Of a stretch of 6,815 nt of DNA, positions 1-5,756 are shown piece after piece (the stretch's first letter is position 1; each line of letters starts with the position of its first letter). Both the position numbers and the translations under genes were made by a program. The notes beneath the pieces were generated by a model. That model was not told the origin of the DNA. It saw only the letters and a program-made list of their open reading frames with translations, and did not search any database. The DNA comes from Bacteroidales bacterium UBA4243 (GTDB lineage: Bacteria > Bacteroidota > Bacteroidia > Bacteroidales > F082), in the NCBI GenBank assembly GCA_002396205.1, contig DGXB01000101.1:1-6815 (forward strand), read 5' to 3'.

Positions 1-562
1 CCTGCGTAACATCATCGGTGAACTCGAACTCGACGAAACCCTCACCTCGCGCGACACCATCAACTCGAAGCTCCGCAACGTGCTCGACGATGCCACCAAC
101 AAATGGGGCGTGAAGGTCAACCGCGTTGAGTTGCAGGATATTACACCGCCCGAGAGCATCCGCCGCACCATGGAACTCCAGATGCAGGCCGAGCGCAACC
201 GCCGTGCCGAAATCCTGAAGGCCGAAGGCGAGAAGCAGGCCCAAATCCTCAACTCGGAAGGCGAGAAGCAGGCCGAAATCAACGCAGCTGAGGCCGACAA
301 GCAAGCCAACATCCTGAAGGCCGAAGGCGAAGCCAAGGCCAAGGTGCTGCAAGCCGAAGCCGAAGCCACCGCCATTCGCAACATCGCCGAGGCCGTCGCC
401 GACCGTGGCGCCGACCCGGTGAACTACCTCCTCGCCGTGAAATACATTGAGACCTTGAAGGAAGTGGCCGGCGGGCAGGAGAACAAGACCGTCTACCTGC
501 CTTACGAAGCCTCCAACCTGCTCGGCTCGTTGGGCGGCATCAAGGAACTGCTTGGAAAATGA
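1..562 (+). CDS. SPFH/band 7 (QmcA/paraslipin-like) membrane protein, 5'-truncated
   Basis: This is the C-terminal 186 residues of a stomatin-type protein; its beginning lies before the window. The frame is open from base 2, upstream of a GTG at 80, and the segment 'LRNIIGELELDETLTSRD' is typical SPFH-domain sequence, so a start at 80 would be wrong. The order is the end of the SPFH domain (to 'VELQDITPP'), then a charged Ala/Glu/Lys coiled coil, then a C-terminal segment with 'VNYLLAVKYIETL' and 'YEASNLLGSLGGI'. Both tail motifs have recognisable counterparts in E. coli QmcA ('VNYFVAQKYTEAL', 'LEASSLMGSIAGI'), recalled from memory. Proteins of this family form large membrane-associated oligomers and are linked to membrane microdomains and membrane-protein quality control. 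Full-length members have about 300-330 residues and are often paired with an NfeD protein, which could lie upstream but cannot be seen. The stop is TGA at 560-562, followed by a strong terminator. Family assignment is confident; the cellular role is inferred from homologues. Confidence 0.93.
   Translation, partial: LRNIIGELELDETLTSRDTINSKLRNVLDDATNKWGVKVNRVELQDITPPESIRRTMELQMQAERNRRAEILKAEGEKQAQILNSEGEKQAEINAAEADKQANILKAEGEAKAKVLQAEAEATAIRNIAEAVADRGADPVNYLLAVKYIETLKEVAGGQENKTVYLPYEASNLLGSLGGIKELLGK
209..373 (+). repeat. Five tandem 33-bp coding units (11-residue coiled-coil repeats)
   Basis: Within the SPFH gene five consecutive 11-residue units read EILKAEGEKQA, QILNSEGEKQA, EINAAEADKQA, NILKAEGEAKA and KVLQAEAEATA. 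Each unit has a hydrophobic pair at positions 2-3 and Ala/Glu/Lys elsewhere, and each starts 33 bp after the last. The hendecad period fits the long helical rod expected after an SPFH domain. DNA identity between units is partial, so this is an old protein repeat and not a recent tandem duplication. Confidence 0.85.
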
Positions 563-594
563 ATTTTTAGAGTTAAACATTTGGTTTTTTGTGG

Positions 595-637
595 TCGCGT
601 GGTGTTGGATTTTTTTTCCAATGCCACGCGATTTTTT
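595..637 (+). terminator. Rho-independent terminator after the SPFH gene
   Basis: Bases 595-608 pair with 618-631 in a continuous 14-bp stem: TCGCGTGG against CCACGCGA at the base, two G-T pairs in the middle, and TTGG against CCAA at the top. The loop is 9 nt, almost all T. Six T residues (632-637) follow directly. Both non-Watson-Crick pairs are G-U only in the plus-strand transcript (they would be A-C in the minus), and the T tract lies on the plus-strand 3' side. Both facts fit termination of the SPFH transcript 33 nt after its stop codon. Confidence 0.88.
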
Positions 638-646
638 GTCCTTGGT

Positions 647-677
647 TTTGTAGCACGCCCATGTTTTGCTATCTTTG
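647..677 (+). promoter_or_regulatory. Bacteroidota-type promoter of the TPR-HTH regulator
   Basis: TTTG at 647-650, a 19-bp spacer, and TATCTTTG at 670-677 match the -33/-7 consensus (TTTG, 19-21 bp, TAnnTTTG) used by the main sigma factor of this phylum. Transcription should start near 683-685, leaving a leader of about 18 nt before ATG 702. The promoter overlaps the first codons of the longest open frame (TTG at 666), which argues against that start. Confidence 0.8.
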
Positions 678-701
678 CACCTGCTTTTTTTGTTTCATGC
701 G

Positions 702-2507
702 ATGAAAAGAATCCTCATTTTATCCCTTTTGCTTTTGCTGTGCGTTTCCAGCTGTACCAAAAGCATTGAATATCAAACTTTAGGGAGTCGATGGCCCCTT
801 TTCAAACAGATTTACGCCCTCAAGGACACGGCTGCTGACAGTGCCTATTCCATGTTCAGCCGCGTGGCCGACACCATCGACGAGAACGCCATGCGCCGAA
901 ACTCGGAGTTTCTTTTTGCTGAATATCAGATTCTTAAAGCGGAATTGCTGTATAAGAACTTTAAGCAAATACAAAACGACAGTTTGGTCATCGAAGCCTG
1001 TGATTTCTATGATTCCATTTTTGCAGATCACCGTAAGTTGCGAAGAAACAAGGAACTGGCATTCCAATATGCCCGTGCCACCTATTATAAGGCGGCAGTG
1101 CTGCAAGGGCAAGAAGAGATGCAAGCGGAGGCGTTTTCAGAGTATCTGAAGTCGCTTTGGACCATGGACGGACTGTGCTACAAGCGCCGAGTGTTTCCTA
1201 CTGGGAAGCCCAAGATGGAGCATGTTCATTTCACGGGCCTCATCTACGACCGGTTGGCGTGGTTCCTATACAATCGCGAGGCTTGGGACGCTGCGCAGGA
1301 GGCACTTGAGCAGTCGAACGAGTGCTTCGATTATGAAGGTGATTTTGAGGGACTTGGGTCCAACTTCAGCCTGATGGGCGACATGATGCTTGCGCAAGAA
1401 AACCGAAAGGGTGCGGTGGAATACTACCAAAAAGCCGACAGCCTCTATGGTTTGGTCCATAGGGATGACATTCTGTTTGATTTCATGGACTTTGCCCACA
1501 AATCGTTGTCGATGACGGTGCAGGGAGAGCTGGAGCAGGCCAAGGAAATCCTCAACGAGGGCTTGAGAACCATCGAAGTGCCTTGGATGGCGCGTCATTT
1601 CCATCTCGGGTTGGGATACATTTACTACGATGAGCAAGCCTTTGACTCGTCGCTTTATCACTACGAACACAGCTATCCATTGCTGCCTCGTCAGACCGCC
1701 AAGGCCTATAGCCGTATCATTCTTTTGGCCAACCAATTAGGCGATAGCGTGAAAGCTGCGCGTTATGGACAGCTATTGGCCGAATATCAGATTAGCCAAG
1801 TGCAGCAAGGGCAGCAGAAAATGCACATGCTGACGCTTTACGAGACCTACAAAGACGAAAGCAAAGATGCCAGAACCAAGGATATTCTGTTTTTCATCAT
1901 TCTGATTGTCATTGTTTTGGCTGTTATTATCCTCATCGACAGCATCTTCATCCAGATGAAAAAGAACAGGCACAAGCGCGACCTCAAGCTTCATGAGCAG
2001 TTCCAAGCCACGCTTGAGGACGAGATTGAGATGACCCGCAAGGAAGCGAGGCGTAAGGAGGAGGAAGTCAAGGCATTGGAGGCTCGCATAGAGAAGATGG
2101 TTGCCAACCCCGACTTCCACCAGCTGCCTTTCGACAAGAAATTGGCGATGCTCTACGAGATGCCCATCAGCAAGCGCGTGCGCACGGTGATGGATGCCAA
2201 CGTGAAAGCCTTCTCGTCGTATCCCGAACTTGTCCTTTCCGAGAACCAAATGTCGATGCTGATCAATGCCGTCGACGCGGTATTCCCCAAGTTCTCGCTG
2301 AGGATCATCGAAATGTATCCCCGCCTCAAACGCTCCGATGTCATCTATTGTTGCCTCTATATCTTAGGCATTAGCGAGGTGCAAGCCGCCGCCTTGATGG
2401 GAAAAACCTACCAGGCCGTGTGGACACGTTCGTTGAAGCTGCATGAGATTTTCGACAACAAATCGAACCTGCAATTGGTTTTGCTCGATATTCTAAGGAT
2501 ATGGTAA
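702..2507 (+). CDS. Membrane-spanning TPR sensor with C-terminal helix-turn-helix
   Basis: A 601-residue predicted one-component regulator of a type common in Bacteroidota. Residues 1-18 form an export signal with a lipobox-like VSSC ending at Cys18. Residues of about 185-362 carry several TPR-like helical hairpins, for example around 185-209, 222-249, 301-328 and 335-362, and should lie in the periplasm. One hydrophobic helix spans about 395-418 and is followed by a strongly basic stretch (KKNRHKR), which places the C-terminus in the cytoplasm. A charged coiled coil (about 425-467) leads to a C-terminal domain. Its final part, about 541-585 (RSDVIYCCLYILGIS, then EVQAAALMGKTYQAVWTR), looks like a LuxR/sigma-region-4-type helix-turn-helix. 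The likely job is to couple a periplasmic or envelope signal sensed by the TPR part to transcription; the signal and targets are unknown. No receiver or kinase domain is visible. I start at ATG 702 because it begins the signal peptide and lies just after the promoter; longer starts run into the promoter. Confidence 0.85.
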   Translation: MKRILILSLLLLLCVSSCTKSIEYQTLGSRWPLFKQIYALKDTAADSAYSMFSRVADTIDENAMRRNSEFLFAEYQILKAELLYKNFKQIQNDSLVIEACDFYDSIFADHRKLRRNKELAFQYARATYYKAAVLQGQEEMQAEAFSEYLKSLWTMDGLCYKRRVFPTGKPKMEHVHFTGLIYDRLAWFLYNREAWDAAQEALEQSNECFDYEGDFEGLGSNFSLMGDMMLAQENRKGAVEYYQKADSLYGLVHRDDILFDFMDFAHKSLSMTVQGELEQAKEILNEGLRTIEVPWMARHFHLGLGYIYYDEQAFDSSLYHYEHSYPLLPRQTAKAYSRIILLANQLGDSVKAARYGQLLAEYQISQVQQGQQKMHMLTLYETYKDESKDARTKDILFFIILIVIVLAVIILIDSIFIQMKKNRHKRDLKLHEQFQATLEDEIEMTRKEARRKEEEVKALEARIEKMVANPDFHQLPFDKKLAMLYEMPISKRVRTVMDANVKAFSSYPELVLSENQMSMLINAVDAVFPKFSLRIIEMYPRLKRSDVIYCCLYILGISEVQAAALMGKTYQAVWTRSLKLHEIFDNKSNLQLVLLDILRIW

Positions 2508-2522
2508 TCAATGTATTATTGA

Positions 2523-2579
2523 AATAATCAAATGTTTTAATCAAAATTCCTGCAAGGATATTGATTTGTTTTGATTATT
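2523..2579. repeat. 57-bp imperfect dyad in an AT-rich spacer
   Basis: Three nested inverted arms share one centre: AATAATCAAA (2523-2532) with TTTGATTATT (2570-2579), AATCAA (2539-2544) with TTGATT (2561-2566), and TCCT (2548-2551) with AGGA (2555-2558) around GCA. It begins 16 bp after the stop of the TPR-HTH gene. It could act as a weak transcription end, but no long T run follows, or as a protein-binding site. More TTTGAT words follow at 2621-2626 and 2631-2636, towards the next promoter. Confidence 0.6.
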
Positions 2580-2653
2580 ATCATAAACAAAAGAAAACCA
2601 GATATATAGCATATTGTTAATTTGATAACTTTTGATTTTCTTTTTTATGCCGT

Positions 2654-2687
2654 TTTGGACCGTTTTTTTGCCATGGGTGTATTTTTG
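2654..2687 (+). promoter_or_regulatory. Probable promoter of the small Xre-like gene
   Basis: TATTTTTG at 2680-2687 fits the TAnnTTTG element. The best upstream partner is TTTG at 2654-2657 with a 22-bp spacer, slightly longer than the usual 19-21. Transcription would begin near 2693-2695 and leave an A-rich leader of about 16 nt (AAACAAAAACAACT) before ATG 2710. The remaining spacer from 2508 is AT-rich, with the dyad at 2523-2579 and no credible gene. Confidence 0.65.
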
Positions 2688-2709
2688 TGCCGACTAAACA
2701 AAAACAACT

Positions 2710-2928
2710 ATGAACTTTACAATGAAAACTATTCACATTGGTGACATGATCCATAAGGAGCTGGTGCACCAGGGCCGCACGGTCAATTGGTTCGCAAAAG
2801 AGATCTGCTGCGAGAAGTCCAATATCTACAAGATGTTCAAGCGCGAGAGCATCGACATGTACCAACTGATGAAAATCTCGGATGTGCTTGGGCACAATTT
2901 TCTGAGAGATTGCTATGAGGAGTCTTGA
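2710..2928 (+). CDS. Small Xre/Cro-like helix-turn-helix protein
   Basis: A 72-residue protein that is almost entirely one DNA-binding domain. The conserved-looking core runs from IHIGDMIHKEL (about 8-18) through the first recognition-type helix TVNWFAKEI (about 24-32) and the second EKSNIYKMFKR (about 35-45), to SIDMYQLMKISDVLGHNF (about 47-64). The helix-turn pattern and the final 'select a threshold, then helix' arrangement are those of Xre/Cro repressors. Small stand-alone proteins of this size and pattern occur in Bacteroidales; their targets are mostly unknown. No toxin, phage or transport gene is next to it, so neither an antitoxin nor a phage-repressor role is supported. It has its own promoter and terminator. 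ATG 2710 is chosen as closest to the leader; ATG 2722 (MKTIHIG) would also keep the whole domain. Confidence 0.8.
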   Translation: MNFTMKTIHIGDMIHKELVHQGRTVNWFAKEICCEKSNIYKMFKRESIDMYQLMKISDVLGHNFLRDCYEES

Positions 2929-2961
2929 TAGGCTTTTCAGATTTGGTTAATAATTTTGTGG

Positions 2962-2991
2962 AACCATCCTCTCCCCGGGGATGGTTTTTTT
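2962..2991 (+). terminator. Rho-independent terminator after the Xre-like gene
   Basis: AACCATCC (2962-2969) pairs perfectly with GGATGGTT (2979-2986) around a 9-nt C-rich loop. A run of seven T residues (2985-2991) overlaps the end of the stem. It lies 33 nt after the stop of the small Xre-like gene. An open frame starting at 2956 would translate through this hairpin, one reason to reject that start for the Nudix gene. Confidence 0.82.
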
Positions 2992-3022
2992 GTTCGTCGT
3001 ACCATGAAAATGCTTATTTTTG
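2989..3022 (+). promoter_or_regulatory. Probable promoter of the Nudix gene
   Basis: TATTTTTG at 3015-3022 matches TAnnTTTG. TTTG at 2989-2992 is the best -33 candidate, with a 22-bp spacer, and its T residues belong to the T run of the preceding terminator. Transcription would begin near 3028-3030, about 17 nt before ATG 3046. Confidence 0.65.
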
Positions 3023-3045
3023 CGGCGAGAAATTCAAAGCGCGTT

Positions 3046-3543
3046 ATGGAACTCTTGGATTTGTATGACAGCGACTTGAGACCTACCGGCCTGACCATCG
3101 AACGCGGCCAACGTATTCCGCAAGGCTTCGTGATTCCCATCGTGGCCGTTTATGTTTACAACAGCAAAGGCCAATACTTGATCCAAAAGGTGGCCGCCCG
3201 CAAGGGAAACTACTATTCGACCACCGCCGGCCATGTGCAGGCCGGCGAGCGTGATTTTGCCAAGGCCATGCTGCGCGAATTGAAAGAGGAGATTGGCCTC
3301 TCCGCTACAAAGAGCGAGCTTGACTTGGTGAAGATCAGGCGCTACGAACACAAGTTCACCTTCCTTTACATGCTGAAGAGCAATGTGCCCGTCGAGATGC
3401 TGCATCTCCAGGAGGACGAGGTGGAGTCGGTGTCGTGGATGACGCGCGACGACATCGGACAGCTCTGCAAGCAAGGCCTTTTCAACCGCACGCACTACCA
3501 ATTCCTGCTCGATTGTGAGGAAAGATTGCAAAACATACGCTGA
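3046..3543 (+). CDS. Nudix hydrolase, isopentenyl-diphosphate-isomerase-like subgroup
   Basis: A 165-residue protein. The N-terminus MELLDLYDSDLRPTG, followed by TIERGQRIPQGF, is typical of Nudix proteins related to type I isopentenyl-diphosphate isomerase and E. coli YfcD. These usually act as hydrolases of unknown natural substrate and not as true isomerases. The Nudix box runs from G62 to L85 (GHVQAGE, then RELKEEIGL). Predicted metal-binding acidic residues are E78, E81 and E82. The spacing between E68 and R77 is eight residues where the standard motif has seven. Members cleave X-linked nucleoside diphosphates in the cytoplasm with Mg2+ or Mn2+. ATG 3046 is preferred over the longer frame from 2956, because that extension covers a terminator and the promoter, and the family start motif begins exactly here. 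No terminator separates it from the synthetase, but that gene has its own promoter. Confidence 0.9.
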   Translation: MELLDLYDSDLRPTGLTIERGQRIPQGFVIPIVAVYVYNSKGQYLIQKVAARKGNYYSTTAGHVQAGERDFAKAMLRELKEEIGLSATKSELDLVKIRRYEHKFTFLYMLKSNVPVEMLHLQEDEVESVSWMTRDDIGQLCKQGLFNRTHYQFLLDCEERLQNIR

Positions 3544-3547
3544 GGAC

Positions 3548-3577
3548 TTGACGGTGTGCAAAAATTGGCTATATTTG
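3548..3577 (+). promoter_or_regulatory. Bacteroidota-type promoter of the acyl-CoA synthetase gene
   Basis: TTG at 3548-3550, a 19-bp spacer and TATATTTG at 3570-3577 give a good -33/-7 match, only 5 bp after the Nudix stop. Transcription should start near 3583-3585, giving a leader of about 32 nt before ATG 3616. The in-frame ATG at 3556 lies inside this promoter and so would not be in the transcript made from it. Confidence 0.75.
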
Positions 3578-3615
3578 CCGCAAATTATCTTTATCGCAAC
3601 AAATACCTTATTAAT

Positions 3616-5676
3616 ATGATAGCAAGAGAATTACTCGACCCGAAAAGCATCGTGGTCGTTGGAGCCTCCGCCGATATCCACAAACCAGGCGGAAAAGTGT
3701 TGTTGAACCTCCTGAACAGCCCCTTCAAGGGACAGGTGTATGCCGTCAACCCGAAAGAGACTGAGGTGCAAGGTGTTAAGTGTTATGCCAAGGTCGACGA
3801 CCTGCCGCAAGTGGATTGCGCGATTTTGGCCATTGCCGCCAAATATTGCCCTTCGACGGTCGACGTCTTGGCCTTGCAGAAAGGCACCAAGGGCTTTATC
3901 ATCATCTCGGCAGGCTTCGGCGAGGAGAACGCTGAAGGTGCTGCTTACGAGAAACACATTGCCGACACCATCAACAGCGTGGGCGGCTCGTTGATTGGCC
4001 CCAACTGCACGGGCTTCCTCAACACGAACTATTGCGGCGCCTTCGATGCTCCCATCCCGACCCTCGACCCCCATGGCGTCGACTTCATCACGGGCTCGGG
4101 TGCCACGGCCGTGTTCATCAAGGAATATGGCATCAGCAATGGCTTGACGTTCAACAGTGTGTGGGCAGTCGGCAACTCGGCCCAACTCGGCATCGAGGAC
4201 GTGCTCGAACACCTGGACGAAACATTCGACCCCGAGAAGAGCAGCCGCGTCATCATGCTCTACATGGAGAAGATCAGCGACCCGCAGAAGATGCTGAAGC
4301 ACGCCCGCTCGCTCATCAACAAGGGCTGCAAGATTGCCGCCATCAAGTCGGGTGGCTCCGCCGCCGGTAGCCGTGCCGCCAGCTCGCACACGGGCGCTTT
4401 GGCCACTTCCGACGTGGCCGTCGACGCGCTGTTCCGCAAGGCGGGCATCGTGCGCTGCCAAAACCGCCAGGAGCTGACCACGGTATGCGCCATCTTCATG
4501 CACCCCGAAGTGAAAGGCAAGAACATGGCTGTCATCACCCACGCTGGTGGCCCCGCCGTGATGCTGACCGACACTTTGTCGAACAACGGCATGGACGTGC
4601 CGCACATCGAAGGACCGAAGGCCCAAGAACTGTTGAGCAAGCTTTATAACGGCTCGTCCGTCGGCAACCCGATCGACTTCTTGGCCACGGGTACCGCCGA
4701 GCAACTTGGCTACATCATCGACGCCTGCGAAAACGACTTCGACAACATCGACTGCATGTGCGTCATCTTCGGCTCGCCCGGCTTGTTCCAGAACTACGAG
4801 GTCTACAAAGTCTTGGACGAGAAGATGAAGACCTGCAAGAAGCCCATCTTCCCGATCCTGCCGTCCATCATCAACGTGAAGGACGAGATCGACGATTTCA
4901 TCAAGAACAAGCACCGCATCAACTTCCCCGAGGAGTGCGTGTTTGGCAACGCCTTGTGCAAGGTGTACAACACACCCAAGCCACAACCCGAGAATCCGGT
5001 GATGCCTAAGGTGGACGTGAAACGCATCCGTGAGGTCATCGACAGCTGCGACAACGGCTATATTGATCCCGACAAGATCTATCAACTCCTTGACGCTGCG
5101 GGCATTGCACAGAAGCAAATCCGCGTGGTTGACAAGAAACAGCAAGCCGTCGACTTCGCCAACGAGGTGGGTTATCCGCTCGTGATGAAGGTGGTGGGTC
5201 CTGTCCACAAGAGCGACGTGGGTGGCGTCACCCTGAATGTGCGCGACATCGAGACCGTGCAGAAGGAGTTCGACCGCTTGATGGCCATCAAGGACACCTA
5301 TGCCGTGGAGATGTATCCCATGCTTGACGGCACGGAGGTCTACATTGGCGCCATCCGCGATGCCAAGTTCGGCCATCAGGTGTTCTTCGGCTTAGGTGGC
5401 ATTTTCATCGAGGTGCTGAAGGACGTGCAGAGCGCCTTGGCTCCCGTCAACGTCGACGAGGCCAAGGAACTGCTCACCAAGCTCCGTGGCTACAAGATCC
5501 TGCAAGGCGTGCGTGGCCAACAGCCTGTCAACGTGGACGTTTACGCTGAGCAGATTGCCCGCGTGAGTGCCTTGGTGCAGGCCGCTCCCGAAATCGCCGA
5601 GATGGACCTCAACCCGCTCCTTGGCAACCCGAAGAACGTGGTGGCCGTGGATGCGCGAATCCGTATTGAGAAGTAA
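3616..5676 (+). CDS. Single-chain NDP-forming acyl-CoA synthetase (acetate-CoA ligase, ADP-forming type)
   Basis: A 686-residue enzyme with fused alpha and beta parts, expected to interconvert acyl-CoA + ADP + Pi with acid + CoA + ATP in the cytoplasm, a way to make ATP from thioesters during fermentation. Order: CoA-binding Rossmann domain (about 5-135; SIVVVGAS at 11-18, GPNCTGF at 128-134), two succinyl-CoA-ligase-like domains (about 150-290 and 300-440), a linker, and a C-terminal ATP-grasp domain (about 465-686). Both histidines expected to carry phosphate are present: H258 in SSHTGALA and H531 in HKSDVGGV. FGLGGIFIEVLKDV (591-604) and EMDLNPLL (662-669) complete the ATP-grasp signature. 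The length fits fused members known from archaea, protists and bacteria. The acyl substrate cannot be read from sequence; acetate, propionate or branched and aryl acids are possible. ATG 3616 begins the conserved MIARELLDPKSI; the ATG at 3556 falls in the promoter. Confidence 0.92.
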   Translation: MIARELLDPKSIVVVGASADIHKPGGKVLLNLLNSPFKGQVYAVNPKETEVQGVKCYAKVDDLPQVDCAILAIAAKYCPSTVDVLALQKGTKGFIIISAGFGEENAEGAAYEKHIADTINSVGGSLIGPNCTGFLNTNYCGAFDAPIPTLDPHGVDFITGSGATAVFIKEYGISNGLTFNSVWAVGNSAQLGIEDVLEHLDETFDPEKSSRVIMLYMEKISDPQKMLKHARSLINKGCKIAAIKSGGSAAGSRAASSHTGALATSDVAVDALFRKAGIVRCQNRQELTTVCAIFMHPEVKGKNMAVITHAGGPAVMLTDTLSNNGMDVPHIEGPKAQELLSKLYNGSSVGNPIDFLATGTAEQLGYIIDACENDFDNIDCMCVIFGSPGLFQNYEVYKVLDEKMKTCKKPIFPILPSIINVKDEIDDFIKNKHRINFPEECVFGNALCKVYNTPKPQPENPVMPKVDVKRIREVIDSCDNGYIDPDKIYQLLDAAGIAQKQIRVVDKKQQAVDFANEVGYPLVMKVVGPVHKSDVGGVTLNVRDIETVQKEFDRLMAIKDTYAVEMYPMLDGTEVYIGAIRDAKFGHQVFFGLGGIFIEVLKDVQSALAPVNVDEAKELLTKLRGYKILQGVRGQQPVNVDVYAEQIARVSALVQAAPEIAEMDLNPLLGNPKNVVAVDARIRIEK

Positions 5677-5755
5677 TTTGACACGAGACGCGAGACTACG
5701 AGACGCAGGATGTTGGGTCAGTCCCGTGTCCTGCGTCCCGAAGTCCCGTGTCAAA
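5677..5755. repeat. Modular inverted repeat (GAGAC/GTCCC) between two genes
   Basis: Outer arms TTTGACACGAGAC (5677-5689) and GTCCCGTGTCAAA (5743-5755) pair at 12 of 13 positions. Inner arms GAGACGCAGGA (5700-5710) and TCCTGCGTCCC (5729-5739) pair at 10 of 11. GAGAC occurs three times on the left (5685, 5692, 5700) and GTCCC three times on the right (5721, 5735, 5743). The element starts at the base after the synthetase stop and ends one base before ATG 5757, filling the whole spacer. No T run follows on the plus strand, so it is not a standard plus-strand terminator. It may be a dispersed intergenic palindrome, a folding element in the mRNA, or a processing site. Confidence 0.8.
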
Positions 5756-5756
5756 A

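Noticed and set aside
2508..2709. Small gene or RNA gene in the AT-rich spacer
   Set aside because: Stops occur in all frames at short intervals, and no tRNA-like or conserved RNA structure beyond the dyad is visible.
2710..2928. Antitoxin or phage repressor
   Set aside because: No toxin-sized partner gene, integrase or phage gene is adjacent, and it has its own terminator.
2956..3045. N-terminal extension of the Nudix protein
   Set aside because: It covers the terminator hairpin and the promoter, and the family's typical MELLDLYD start is at 3046.
3631..5376. A 581-codon open frame on the minus strand opposite the acyl-CoA synthetase
   Set aside because: Its translation is rich in His, Val, Asp and Leu with no recognisable domain, as expected from the complement of a GC-biased gene. 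The plus strand carries an unmistakable enzyme across the same bases.
5674..5680. TAATTTG at the synthetase stop as a promoter for the membrane genes
   Set aside because: It is one base short of TAnnTTTG and lies about 75 bp before the start, with the inverted repeat between.
5677..5755. CRISPR or tandem-repeat array
   Set aside because: The repeated unit is only 5 bases, spacing is irregular and the arms are inverted, so it is a palindrome and not a CRISPR array.
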